Below, in pieces: positions 13,055-19,034 of a stretch of 19,034 nucleotides of DNA. Under the pieces are notes generated by a model, which had not been told where the DNA came from, made no database searches, and saw nothing but the letters and a program-made list of their open reading frames with translations. The DNA is taken from NCBI GenBank assembly GCA_018383195.1, contig JAGZOP010000041.1, positions 1 to 19,034 on the forward strand, written 5' to 3'. The translations under genes were made by a program, and so were the position numbers. How positions within the stretch are numbered: the first letter of the stretch is position 1; each line of letters opens with the position of its first letter. This DNA comes from Clostridiaceae bacterium. GTDB lineage: Bacteria; Bacillota; Clostridia; Oscillospirales; Butyricicoccaceae.

Positions 13055-13651
13055 ATGAAACGGTATATCCCCGGTTTTTTTGCCCCGATTTGGGGCAGCC
13101 CGGCGCTGATTTTTCTGACAGCGCTGTTTGTCTGCGGCGCGGCGGCGGGCAGTTTTACCGGTCTGCTTGCGGCGTCAAACGGTTCGGAGCAGATTGTGCA
13201 GCTGGCAGATGCGTTGGCGGTGCGGGCGGGCAGAGCGCCGAATGGGATGGACGCAGTGTTTGCGGCGCTCGGCGCATTTGGGTGGCAGGTTTCGGTGCTG
13301 CTCGCGGGATGGATGCGTCCGTCGAGCCTGCTCCTGTCGCTTGTATGCACGGTGCGCGGGTTTACCCTATCCTTTTCGGTGTCCACGCTTCTGCGGGCGC
13401 TCGGGATGGACGGGATATGGCGGTCGCTGGCGGCGAGCGGAATGGCGGCGGTTATTACAGTTCCATGCCTGCTGCTGACCGCTGCCGCCTGTTTCTCGGC
13501 GGCGCAGAGCGCACCGCGCGGGCAGCGGGGCGGGTATTTCTACGCGCTTGGGCGGTACCGCGGCGCGGTGCTCGGCTGCACGCTTGCTGCCGTGTGGGCG
13601 GCAGTGATGCAGCTCCCTCTGGGATGGATGGTGGAGCGATGGATTTTGTAA
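13055..13651 (+). CDS. SpoIIM-like multipass membrane protein
   Basis: A 198-aa integral membrane protein with about five helices (roughly 17-40, 73-87, 90-115, 125-150 and 168-190). The order resembles the stage II sporulation protein M family: a first helix with GAAAGSFTG, a long extracytoplasmic loop, then RGFTLSFSVSTLLRALGMDG-IWRSLAASGMAAVITVPCLL, which lines up by eye with the kGf.lGf..g-mNG segment and IPqN-containing helix of SpoIIM, although the conserved PQN is absent. SpoIIM works with SpoIID and SpoIIP in peptidoglycan remodelling during engulfment, but this assignment is tentative and the gene may be a generic relative. ATG 13055 has AAGGAGG just upstream. A strong terminator follows. 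Confidence 0.6.
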   Translation: MKRYIPGFFAPIWGSPALIFLTALFVCGAAAGSFTGLLAASNGSEQIVQLADALAVRAGRAPNGMDAVFAALGAFGWQVSVLLAGWMRPSSLLLSLVCTVRGFTLSFSVSTLLRALGMDGIWRSLAASGMAAVITVPCLLLTAAACFSAAQSAPRGQRGGYFYALGRYRGAVLGCTLAAVWAAVMQLPLGWMVERWIL

Positions 13652-13654
13652 AAC

Positions 13655-13688
13655 GAAAAAACCTCCGGCGGTGCCGGAGGTTTTTTTT
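13655..13688. terminator. Bidirectional terminator
   Basis: AAAAAACCTCCGGC pairs with GCCGGAGGTTTTTTTT around a GGT loop. It separates the SpoIIM-like gene (+) from the converging sdpI-like gene, whose stop lies in its 3' T-run. Confidence 0.92.
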
Positions 13689-14337
13689 ATCCGTGTTGTT
13701 CCTGCTGATACCAACGGTAGCTGAGCACGGTGGTGACGGCGGCGGAGGTCAATATGGGAATGAAGATGGCTGCAAACTGCACATAGTCATTGGGTGCAAA
13801 TGCACCTGCCATGGCAATCAGACCGCTTACAAAAAACATCCTGCCGCCCACGCGCTGGGCGCGCCGCCAGACGGTTTCGCTCGAGATCGTCCACGGGTTG
13901 CGGATGCCGCAGAACCAGTTCGTGCGGAATTTCGGCATCATATTGCCGAGTACGGTGAGCAGCAGCCCGCAGAACACACAGGCAAGGCTCACCACATCCA
14001 GTGTGCCGGGGCGCAGCCCCTCCACAACGCACATAGATACCATGAGCAGCATAAACAGCATCATGACCACTTGAAACAGGTCATAGGAACTGCGGAATTT
14101 GGTATAATTCGTCCGTTTGGGGTCGAACTTCGGCATGAGCGGCATGCATACGGCGAGCAGCGGGGAAATGCCTGCCACAACCCAGAGGTGCCACTTGTCC
14201 TCGTAGCCGATTTCGCCGCCGAAGTCCCACTGCATCGGCACTTTGGCGGGCAGGCGGGTGTACGCCGCTGCCACGAGGATGAGCGGAACTGCGGACAGAA
14301 TCCACGCGAGAATCTGCATTTTGCTGATTTTTTTCAT
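13687..14337 (-). CDS. sdpI: SdpI family immunity-type membrane protein
   Basis: A 216-aa membrane protein with about six helices. It contains a DUF1648 segment near the N-terminus (LPAKVPMQWDFGGEIG, about 29-44) and the SdpI signature near 131-165: GNMMPKFRTN, WFCGIRNPWTISSETVWRRAQRVGGRMFF. In B. subtilis SdpI protects against the SdpC cannibalism toxin and also sequesters the repressor SdpR at the membrane. Its ATG overlaps the stop of the sdpR-like gene by four bases (ATGA), so the two are translationally coupled. No sdpA, sdpB or sdpC is present, so it may give immunity to a toxin made elsewhere or by other strains, or act as a general membrane-stress factor. The gene symbol is by homology only. 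Confidence 0.88.
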   Translation of the reverse strand: MKKISKMQILAWILSAVPLILVAAAYTRLPAKVPMQWDFGGEIGYEDKWHLWVVAGISPLLAVCMPLMPKFDPKRTNYTKFRSSYDLFQVVMMLFMLLMVSMCVVEGLRPGTLDVVSLACVFCGLLLTVLGNMMPKFRTNWFCGIRNPWTISSETVWRRAQRVGGRMFFVSGLIAMAGAFAPNDYVQFAAIFIPILTSAAVTTVLSYRWYQQEQHG

Positions 14338-14603
14338 GACTTGTCTCCTTTCAGCGCGCTGAACCAGCCTAAAATTTCATCTACGACCGACATGTTCAGC
14401 TCATAGGAAATATACTTGCCGCGCTTTTCGTCACTCACCAGTCCGGCGTCCCGCAGGATAGACAGATGGTGCGAAATGGTTGCCGCAGAAGTATCGAACT
14501 GTGCGGCAATTTCGCCGGCGGTCAGGGGTTTGTCCTTCAAAAGCTGAAGGATTTCGCGTCGGGTCGGGTCGGAAAGCGCCTTGAAGGTCTGCTGAAAGCC
14601 CAT
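14334..14603 (-). CDS. sdpR: ArsR-family autorepressor, SdpR type
   Basis: An 89-aa winged-helix ArsR-type regulator: FQQTFKALSDPTRREILQLL (3-22), LTAGEIAAQFDTSAATISHHLSILRDAGLVSDEKRGKYISYEL (26-68). The metal-binding ELCVCD box of ArsR/SmtB is absent, which fits the SdpR branch, where the repressor is controlled by binding to SdpI. GGAGG precedes the ATG at 14603. It is first in a two-gene operon with sdpI. Its promoter (14645-14673) has a perfect 18-bp palindrome just downstream of the -10 and a second inverted repeat upstream of the -35, so autorepression is very likely. Confidence 0.9.
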   Translation of the reverse strand: MGFQQTFKALSDPTRREILQLLKDKPLTAGEIAAQFDTSAATISHHLSILRDAGLVSDEKRGKYISYELNMSVVDEILGWFSALKGDKS

Positions 14604-14623
14604 GATGCCCAGCCTCCTTTTCG

Positions 14624-14641
14624 TTTAGATGATCATCTAAA
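14624..14641. promoter_or_regulatory. Operator O1 of the sdpRI promoter
   Basis: TTTAGATGATCATCTAAA is an 18-bp perfect palindrome lying between the -10 (14645-14650) and the sdpR ribosome binding site, the expected location for an ArsR-type repressor. Confidence 0.8.
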
Positions 14642-14644
14642 TAT

Positions 14645-14673
14645 AATATAGCGATGCTTTGGCGGTTTGTCAA
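14645..14673 (-). promoter_or_regulatory. Promoter of the sdpRI operon
   Basis: On the minus strand TTGACA (complement 14668-14673), a 17-nt spacer and TATATT (complement 14645-14650), a strong housekeeping promoter. Confidence 0.88.
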
Positions 14674-14679
14674 GGAATT

Positions 14680-14699
14680 ATTTCGATATTCATCGAAAT
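14680..14699. promoter_or_regulatory. Second inverted repeat upstream of the sdpRI promoter
   Basis: ATTTCGAT (14680-14687) and ATCGAAAT (14692-14699), spacer ATTC, sit just upstream of the -35. The sequence differs from O1, so it may bind another regulator. Confidence 0.6.
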
Positions 14700-14711
14700 G
14701 TTTCCGGGCAA

Positions 14712-14736
14712 AGAAAAACCCCGCCGAAGCGGGGTC
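14712..14736 (-). terminator. Terminator of the Smr/C26 operon
   Basis: On the minus strand ACCCCGC, loop TTCG, GCGGGGT and TTTTCTTT. It starts inside the stop codon of the Smr gene. Confidence 0.88.
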
Positions 14737-15079
14737 ATAATAACACGATGGTGACGCCGTTGTTGTGGCGCTCCAGATCGGGGTCGCGGCGTAGGTCGGG
14801 ACAGCGGACGAGCGTCCGGCGGGTGGCTTCGTCGAAGATCGACAGTGTTTCGCCCGGGATGACGGCTTTGACATAGCCGCGCTTTGCGAGGGATTCCAGT
14901 TCGCGGCGGGCGGCAACGCGGATTTTCCCGCCCTTGCCGGTCGAGCCAAATCCGTGAATCAGCTTGACCGCCGCAAGACCATGCCGCTTGGCAAGCCGGA
15001 TTTCCCGGTTCAGTGTGGTCATGGCGTCTGTGACTGTGGGCATGCCGGCTTCCAGATTGATAATGCGGTAGGTGCTCAT
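14735..15079 (-). CDS. Stand-alone Smr-domain protein
   Basis: A 114-aa small MutS-related (Smr) domain, a nuclease/RNA-binding fold found at the MutS2 C-terminus and as free proteins. Evidence: the core VKLIHGFGSTGKGGKIRVAARRELESL (39-65), the IHGxG nucleotide/metal loop at 41-51, and NLEAGMPTVTDAMTTL (8-23), where the usual LDLHG is replaced by INLEAG, so the first His-containing motif is absent; this weakens a nuclease role and could mean RNA binding. A 4-nt ATGA overlap with the upstream C26 gene implies translational coupling. The start at 15079 has GGAGGAG eight nt upstream. There is no mutS2 nearby. Confidence 0.8.
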   Translation of the reverse strand: MSTYRIINLEAGMPTVTDAMTTLNREIRLAKRHGLAAVKLIHGFGSTGKGGKIRVAARRELESLAKRGYVKAVIPGETLSIFDEATRRTLVRCPDLRRDPDLERHNNGVTIVLL

Positions 15080-15750
15080 GGGTGCGACTCCTCCACAGAG
15101 CGGAACAGGGAAAAGAGGGCGGTGTGGTCGGCGTCTGTATCCATTTGAAGTCCCGCAACCATGCGCTCGGGATGCCACTGCACGCCGTATACCGGCAAGG
15201 ATTCGTGTTCAATGGCTTCGGCTGTGCCGTCTGAGGCGCGTGCGGTCACACGCAGACCGCTGCCAATGCGTCCGACCGCCTGGTGGTGAAAGCTGTTGGC
15301 AGAAAACTCTGCGCCGCACAGCGCGCGCAGGCGGCTGTTCGGTTCGGTGTGAACCGGATGGGGGACACCGTCATGCCCGTCAAGATGTTGGATAAGGTCG
15401 CCGCCGAATGCGACATTGAGCACCTGCATGCCACGGCAGATGCCGAGCACTGGTTTTTTGTGCGCACAAAACGCGTGGATGAGCGCAAGCTCGGCGCGGT
15501 CACGCATGGGGTCGGGATCACCTGCCTTGGGGTGGCGCGTCTGTTCGAACAGAGAGGCGTCCAGATCGCCGCCGCCCAAAAGCAGCAGACCGTCAAAGCG
15601 GCTGGCGAGGGCTGCGGGGTCGCCGCATACGGCGGCAGCACCCAAACAACCCGCGCGGACGAGCGCGCCCTCGTAAAGCACCGAAAGATGCAGGCGGGCA
15701 GACATGGGGTGCGGCACGGTGCCGCAGGAAATCAAAATCAGGGGGGGCAT
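15076..15750 (-). CDS. Peptidase C26/class I glutamine amidotransferase-like hydrolase
   Basis: A 224-aa protein of the gamma-glutamyl-gamma-aminobutyrate hydrolase (PuuD) type. The nucleophile is C105 in LGICRGMQVLN, the catalytic pair H193 and E195 in QWHPER, and GLLLLGGGDLDASLF (54-68) is the usual substrate-loop region. These enzymes cleave gamma-glutamyl amides such as gamma-glutamyl-GABA or folate polyglutamates. No putrescine-degradation genes are adjacent, so the substrate remains open. The start ATG at 15750 follows AAAGGAG. The stop overlaps the Smr start (ATGA). The gene diverges from the aminotransferase; its likely promoter is an extended -10 at 15779-15787. Confidence 0.9.
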   Translation of the reverse strand: MPPLILISCGTVPHPMSARLHLSVLYEGALVRAGCLGAAAVCGDPAALASRFDGLLLLGGGDLDASLFEQTRHPKAGDPDPMRDRAELALIHAFCAHKKPVLGICRGMQVLNVAFGGDLIQHLDGHDGVPHPVHTEPNSRLRALCGAEFSANSFHHQAVGRIGSGLRVTARASDGTAEAIEHESLPVYGVQWHPERMVAGLQMDTDADHTALFSLFRSVEESHP

Positions 15751-15778
15751 AGCAGGCTCCTTTCGCGGTTGTTATTAC

Positions 15779-15787
15779 AGTATAGCA
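15779..15787 (-). promoter_or_regulatory. Extended -10 promoter of the C26/Smr operon
   Basis: On the minus strand TG-C-TATACT (TATACT complement 15779-15784). The -35 is weak. Confidence 0.45.
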
Positions 15788-15880
15788 TAAATTTCCGCAT
15801 TTGTATTCCGGGGATTCCTTTTTACGCTTTGCTGTGATAAAATAAAAGGTACAATTTCTGCCTGAAAGGACTGACTCTCC

Positions 15881-17068
15881 ATGCTCAACCAATCGGTGCT
15901 GGCGCTCGGCAAGAAGCGCTCGACCATTCGTGAGATTTTTGAATACGGCAATCTGCGCGCGGCGCAGGTTGGACGCGAGAATATTTTTGATTTTTCGATT
16001 GGAAACCCTAATGTTCCTGCGCCGGACGCGGTGCGTAGGGCAATCCTCGACATCGTGCAGGGCGACCCGTGCGCGGTGCACGGCTACACCTCGGCGCAGG
16101 GTGCGCCGCAGGCGCGGCAGGCAATCGCGGATAACCTGAACGCGCGCTTTGGCACACAGTACACGGCAGAACAGCTCTATCTGACCGTAGGTGCGGCGGC
16201 ATCCATTTCGATCTGCTTCAAAGCGTTGACTGCATCGCCCGAGGATGAATTTATCATTTTTGCGCCGTTTTTCCCCGAATATACCGTGTTTATCGAGCAG
16301 GGTGCGGGGGCAAAATGCGTCATCGTGCCCGCGCAGGATGCGGATTTTCAGATTGACTTCGATGCATTTGAGGCACGTCTGACCGCGCACACCAAGGGCG
16401 TGGTGGTCAATTCCCCGAACAACCCCTCTGGCGTGGTGTATTCTGACGAAACGGTTGCGCGTCTGGCGGAAATCCTGACCCGCAAATCCGAGGAATACGG
16501 GCATCCGATTTATCTGATTTCGGACGAACCGTACCGCGAGATTGTCTACGACGGGCGGGAAGCGCCCTTTGTCGCCAGGGCATATCCGCGCACACTCGTG
16601 TGCTATTCGTACTCCAAATCGCTCTCCCTGCCGGGCGAGCGCATCGGCTACGTGCTTGTGCCACAGGTTGAGGAGTTCGGCGACCTGTACGCGGCGGTTT
16701 GCGGCGCGGGGCGCGTGCTCGGCTATGTCTGCGCGCCCAGCCTGTTCCAGCAGGTCGCGGCGCGGTGCGCGGGCGAAACGGCGGACTTGTCGGTCTATGC
16801 CGAAAACCGCAGACTGCTCTTCGAGGGATTGACTGAAATGGGGTATTCGTGCGTGAAGCCGGACGGCGCATTTTATCTGTTCCCGCGCACGCTCGAAGCG
16901 GATGACCGCGCGTTCTGCGAACGGGCGAAGAAGTACGACCTGCTGCTTGTACCGGGGACGGACTTCGGTGCGCCGGGGCACATGCGCATTTCGTACTGCG
17001 TCCAGACCGAGACCATCCGCCGCGCGCTGCCGCTCTTCCGCAAGCTTGCAGAGGAGTACGGGCGCTGA
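15881..17068 (+). CDS. PLP-dependent aminotransferase, class I/II (fold type I)
   Basis: A 395-aa aminotransferase of the AspC/alanine-transaminase class. Visible residues: NSPNNPSG (177-184) for the PLP ring and pyridine contacts, D215 in SDEPY (214-218), the Schiff-base lysine K246 in YSYSKSLSLPGERIGY, and the carboxylate-binding Arg in HMRISYC near the C-terminus. The N-terminal FDFSIGNPNVPAPDAV and GYTSAQGAPQARQAIA segments are the standard substrate-loop regions. The family is broad, so the amino acid cannot be named; the lack of a neighbouring biosynthetic gene leaves it open. ATG 15881 is preceded by GAAAGGACTGACTCTCC, a moderate ribosome binding site. The coding region is high in GC, like its neighbours. 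Confidence 0.93.
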   Translation: MLNQSVLALGKKRSTIREIFEYGNLRAAQVGRENIFDFSIGNPNVPAPDAVRRAILDIVQGDPCAVHGYTSAQGAPQARQAIADNLNARFGTQYTAEQLYLTVGAAASISICFKALTASPEDEFIIFAPFFPEYTVFIEQGAGAKCVIVPAQDADFQIDFDAFEARLTAHTKGVVVNSPNNPSGVVYSDETVARLAEILTRKSEEYGHPIYLISDEPYREIVYDGREAPFVARAYPRTLVCYSYSKSLSLPGERIGYVLVPQVEEFGDLYAAVCGAGRVLGYVCAPSLFQQVAARCAGETADLSVYAENRRLLFEGLTEMGYSCVKPDGAFYLFPRTLEADDRAFCERAKKYDLLLVPGTDFGAPGHMRISYCVQTETIRRALPLFRKLAEEYGR

Positions 17069-17140
17069 GGTCTGCGGGGCTCTGCCCCACACCCCGGCGG
17101 GGCGCTGCACCTGCACCCCGCAAGCCTTTGAAAAGGCTTG
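17069..17140. repeat. Hairpin-rich intergenic element (REP-like)
   Basis: Three nested palindromic units lie directly after the aminotransferase stop: GGGGC-TCT-GCCCC (17076-17088), ACCCCG/CGGGGC (about 17090-17104) and CAAGCCTTT/AAAGGCTTG (17121-17140). This type of GGGGCTCTGCCCC-plus-CAAGCCTTTGAAAAGG block resembles dispersed intergenic elements I recall from gut Clostridia genomes; copy number cannot be seen here. Confidence 0.55.
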
Positions 17141-17151
17141 AGCGAAACTTC

Positions 17152-17187
17152 AAACGCCCTCTGTTCCATCGGAACAGAGGGCGTTTT
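17152..17187. terminator. Bidirectional terminator
   Basis: AACGCCCTCTGTTCC pairs perfectly with GGAACAGAGGGCGTT (15 bp, loop ATC) with TTTT on the plus side and AAA on the other. It lies between the aminotransferase and the 53-aa gene. Confidence 0.9.
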
Positions 17188-17190
17188 GCG

Positions 17191-17352
17191 TTATTCGGGG
17201 TTCTCGTTTTTGTTAAAATCCAGTACGCGGATTTCTGAAATCGGTTCGGAGAGGTAAATTTCCTCCGCTTCCTGCTGTGCTTCGATCAAAATGCGGATGG
17301 CTTTTTCGGTCGCGCGCGCCATTTTTAAGTACATCTCCTGATAGTCGGGCAT
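17191..17352 (-). CDS. 53-aa acidic hypothetical protein
   Basis: A small protein MPDYQEMYLKMARATEKAIR-ILIEAQQEAEEIYLSEPISE, then IRVLDFNKNENPE. It is mostly a charged amphipathic helix (about 3-34) with a short tail, and probably cytosolic. It is supported by a strong ribosome binding site (AGGAGGTGAAC before the ATG at 17352) and a promoter with TTGACT-17-TATAAT at 17373-17401 that leaves a leader of about 14 nt. It diverges from the small XRE gene at 17441, and shares a terminator with the aminotransferase. I do not recognise a function; divergent placement beside an HTH gene suggests, but does not show, co-regulation. Confidence 0.75.
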   Translation of the reverse strand: MPDYQEMYLKMARATEKAIRILIEAQQEAEEIYLSEPISEIRVLDFNKNENPE

Positions 17353-17372
17353 ATGTTCACCTCCTGAGAGAC

Positions 17373-17401
17373 ATTATAGCTAATATATTGGGCATAGTCA
17401 A
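17373..17401 (-). promoter_or_regulatory. Promoter of the 53-aa gene
   Basis: On the minus strand TTGACT (complement 17396-17401), a 17-nt spacer and TATAAT (complement 17373-17378). Confidence 0.82.
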
Positions 17402-17440
17402 TAAATGAAGCATGCTAATGTGAAGCGGGAGATGATCAAT

Positions 17441-17644
17441 GTGATTACGTATGAGCCGTTTTATCAAACGCTTCTGAAAAAGGGAATTACCGAATATCAC
17501 CTGATTTATAAGCAGGGAATTCCGTCCAATACGATTCATCGAATGCGCCACGGCGGGAATATCACGATGAAAACGCTCGATACACTGTGCTTCGTGCTCG
17601 ACTGCGATGTATCGGACATCATCCGCTACGTGAAAGACGAGTGA
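17441..17644 (+). CDS. Small XRE-type HTH protein
   Basis: A 67-aa Cro/C1-type DNA-binding protein. From the GTG start it reads MITYEPFYQTLLKKGITEYH, LIYKQGIPSNTIHRMRHGGN, then ITMKTLDTLCFVLDCDVSDIIRYVKDE. This is the compact HTH_26/YozG-type family widespread in Firmicutes, with nothing but the HTH. GTG 17441 was chosen because GGAG (17428-17431) lies nine nt upstream and relatives typically begin with M-I-x-Y-x-P; in-frame ATGs at 17405 and 17432 lack or overlap the ribosome binding site. No toxin, phage or modification gene adjoins. prfB follows after 110 nt with its own promoter. Confidence 0.82.
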   Translation: MITYEPFYQTLLKKGITEYHLIYKQGIPSNTIHRMRHGGNITMKTLDTLCFVLDCDVSDIIRYVKDE

Positions 17645-17690
17645 TTCTTTGTACAAATCGCGCAAACTGGGCGCAAAGCGGCGATTTCCC

Positions 17691-17719
17691 TTTACATTGC
17701 GGGGTATTTTGGATATAAT
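17691..17719 (+). promoter_or_regulatory. Promoter of prfB
   Basis: TTTACA (17691-17696), a 17-nt spacer and TATAAT (17714-17719), 35 nt before the chosen start codon. Confidence 0.82.
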
Positions 17720-17754
17720 AGAATCGCTATCTTATGGAGAAGGAGCATTTCAAA

Positions 17755-18882
17755 ATGCTGCAATTTGAAGAATACAAGGTAAAGCTCGCCAATATGGAGC
17801 CGGCGCTTGAAGAACTGCGCGGCAACCTGAACCTCGAGCAGGCCGCGCGCGAGGTCGATGAGCTGGAAATGAAATCTGCGCAGCCGGGCTTCTGGGACAA
17901 CCCGGAAGAGAGCCAGAAGGTGGTCTCCCGCATGGGCGCGCTCAAGGGCAAGATTGAGGGATTTAACGACCTGCACAGCCAGTGGGAAGACCTGCTGACG
18001 CTGTGCGAAATGGCGATTGAAGAAAACGACGAATCCATGCTGGAGGAGCTGGAAACCGGCTTTGCCCACGTGGAAGAGGAAATGGAAAAGCAGAAGATGT
18101 CCACGCTGCTGACCGGCGAATACGACCGCAACAACGCGCTTGTTTCGTTCCATGCCGGCGCAGGCGGCACCGAGGCGCAGGACTGGTGCTCCATGCTGTA
18201 CCGCATGTACACCCGTTGGGCAGAGCGCCACGGCTTTACCTACAAGATCATGGACTATCAGGACGGTGAAGAAGCCGGATTGAAGTCCGCGGATATTGTC
18301 ATCGAGGGTGAAAACGCTTACGGCTTCCTCAAGGGCGAGAGCGGCGTACATCGTCTGGTGCGCATTTCGCCGTTTGACTCGTCCGGACGCCGCCACACCT
18401 CGTTCTCCGCGATTGAGGTCATTCCGGATATTCCGGATGACTCGGCGGATGTCGAAATCCGTCCCGAGGATTACGAGATGCAGGTATTCCGTTCGTCCGG
18501 CGCAGGCGGTCAGCACATCAACAAGACCTCGTCGGCGGTGCGCCTGATTCACAAGGCGACCGGCATCGTGGTTTCGTGCCAGACCGAGCGCAGCCAGTTC
18601 CAGAACAAGGATAACTGTCTGCGTATGCTGCGCGCCAAGCTGGTGGAAATCAAGGAGCGCGAGCATCTCGACAAGATCTCCGACATCAAGGGCGACCAGA
18701 AGAAGATCGAATGGGGCAGCCAGATTCGTTCCTACGTCTTTATGCCGTACACACTGGCGAAGGACACCCGCACCGCGTTCGAGAATACGAACATCAATGC
18801 GGTCATGGACGGCGATCTCGACGGATTCATCAACGCATATCTTACTGCGCTTGCAACCGGCGAGTGGGCAAGCAAAACCTAA
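17755..18882 (+). CDS. prfB: Peptide chain release factor 2
   Basis: A 375-aa class I release factor that recognises UGA and UAA stop codons. The anticodon-like tripeptide SPF is at 205-207 (VRISPFDSSGRRHTSFSA) and the peptidyl-tRNA hydrolysis motif GGQ at 251-253 (SSGAGGQHINKTSSAVR). The length is normal. Most bacterial prfB genes carry an in-frame UGA near codon 25 with a CTTTGA slip site and an internal Shine-Dalgarno sequence, so that RF2 controls its own synthesis by +1 frameshifting. Here the frame runs unbroken through that region (LRGNLNLEQAAREVDE, 21-36), so the autoregulatory frameshift is absent. ATG 17755 has AAGGAG nine nt upstream; an earlier in-frame ATG at 17734 overlaps that site. 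Confidence 0.96.
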   Translation: MLQFEEYKVKLANMEPALEELRGNLNLEQAAREVDELEMKSAQPGFWDNPEESQKVVSRMGALKGKIEGFNDLHSQWEDLLTLCEMAIEENDESMLEELETGFAHVEEEMEKQKMSTLLTGEYDRNNALVSFHAGAGGTEAQDWCSMLYRMYTRWAERHGFTYKIMDYQDGEEAGLKSADIVIEGENAYGFLKGESGVHRLVRISPFDSSGRRHTSFSAIEVIPDIPDDSADVEIRPEDYEMQVFRSSGAGGQHINKTSSAVRLIHKATGIVVSCQTERSQFQNKDNCLRMLRAKLVEIKEREHLDKISDIKGDQKKIEWGSQIRSYVFMPYTLAKDTRTAFENTNINAVMDGDLDGFINAYLTALATGEWASKT

Positions 18883-18890
18883 GAAAACCG

Positions 18891-18929
18891 AAAAAAGGCT
18901 TCTGTGCACTTGGCACAGAAGCCTTTTTT
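18891..18929. terminator. Bidirectional terminator
   Basis: AAAAAAGGCTTCTGTGC pairs with GCACAGAAGCCTTTTTT around a short loop; it ends prfB (+) and the converging partial gene (-). Confidence 0.92.
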
Positions 18930-18938
18930 GATTGAGGA

Positions 18939-19034
18939 TTATTTGAGGAACGGTGCGCAGCATTCTGCGCCCATTTTGATGACTGTTTCGGCATCCATGT
19001 TCCAGTATTCGGGGCGGAACAGCTCAAGGCAGGC
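18939..19034 (-). CDS. C-terminal fragment of an unidentified protein (runs off the window)
   Basis: The last 31 codons of a minus-strand gene end at TAA (complement 18939-18941): ACLELFRPEYWNMDAETVIK then MGAECCAPFLK. The frame is open to the window edge, and it ends 10 nt before the shared terminator, as a real gene would. I do not recognise the family from so short a tail; the CC pair near the end could be structural or a ligand, but that is a guess. Confidence 0.55.
   Translation of the reverse strand, partial: ACLELFRPEYWNMDAETVIKMGAECCAPFLK

Noticed and set aside
13090..14406. A 438-aa plus-strand frame across the SpoIIM-like and sdpRI genes
   Set aside because: It crosses a strong terminator and both strands of real genes, with no ribosome binding site of note.
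15593..17116. A 507-aa open frame antisense to the aminotransferase
   Set aside because: Shadow of a GC-rich gene; its sequence is Arg-rich and low in recognisable motifs.
17692..18963. A 423-aa open frame antisense to prfB
   Set aside because: Shadow; prfB carries SPF and GGQ motifs and a good promoter.
1..19034. CRISPR array, restriction-modification or abortive-infection system
   Set aside because: No regularly spaced repeats, and no Cas, methyltransferase or restriction motifs were seen on either strand.

Overview
The window looks like a chromosomal segment of a spore-forming, anaerobic Clostridia, probably a gut Oscillospiraceae/Ruminococcaceae-type bacterium. The evidence is an uninterrupted sigK, a spoVAC-type gene, a SpoIIM-like protein, a SCIFF peptide with its radical SAM maturase beside yajC, a T-box leader, strong Gram-positive ribosome binding sites and moderate-to-high GC with AT-rich intergenic regions. 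Most of it reads as core genome; mobile DNA is limited to one tyrosine recombinase at the left end and a duplicated tRNA 3' end. Assignments come from reading motifs by eye, with no database search.

Layout. 1-1.3 kb: a lone tyrosine recombinase. 1.3-3.4 kb: a hotdog thioesterase (-), a signal-peptide membrane protein (+) and a GNAT acetyltransferase (+). 3.4-5.1 kb: trpB2 (-) behind a T-box leader with a UGG (Trp) specifier and a consensus promoter. 5.1-7.1 kb: a small membrane protein (-), an XRE regulator (+) with a palindromic operator over its -10, a solitary spoVAC-type gene and an anchored orphan protein. 7.1-7.5 kb: tRNA-Arg(ACG) (-) followed by three terminators and a 17-bp copy of its own 3' end. 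7.5-9.7 kb: an M16 zinc protease and sigK (both -). 9.8-12.4 kb: yajC, a TIGR04086-type membrane protein, the 47-aa six-cysteine peptide scfA and its maturase scfB (+), with an 18-bp palindrome and a promoter in front and a terminator-like hairpin between scfA and scfB. 12.4-13.7 kb: a half-length ProC-like Rossmann protein and a SpoIIM-like membrane protein. 13.7-14.7 kb: an sdpRI-type immunity operon (-) with two palindromes, without sdpABC. 14.7-15.75 kb: an Smr-domain protein and a C26 glutamine-amidotransferase-fold hydrolase (-), overlapping by ATGA. 15.9-17.1 kb: a PLP aminotransferase (+), then a hairpin-rich element. 17.2-18.9 kb: a divergent pair of a 53-aa protein and a 67-aa XRE protein, then prfB without the usual programmed frameshift. 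The right end carries the last 31 codons of an unidentified minus-strand gene.

The most notable system is the yajC-TIGR04086-scfA-scfB cassette at about 9.8-12.4 kb, a ranthipeptide (SCIFF) locus. ScfB is predicted to install a thioether link in the small peptide, and the Cys and Thr positions known to be linked in the characterised homologues (32 and 37) are both present here. The family is known; less described are the cis elements around it (palindrome, promoter, internal attenuator-like hairpin). Other second-look items are the inverted repeat reaching the sigK start codon, the duplicated tRNA-Arg 3' end, the double operator of the orphan sdpRI pair and the isolated spoVAC.
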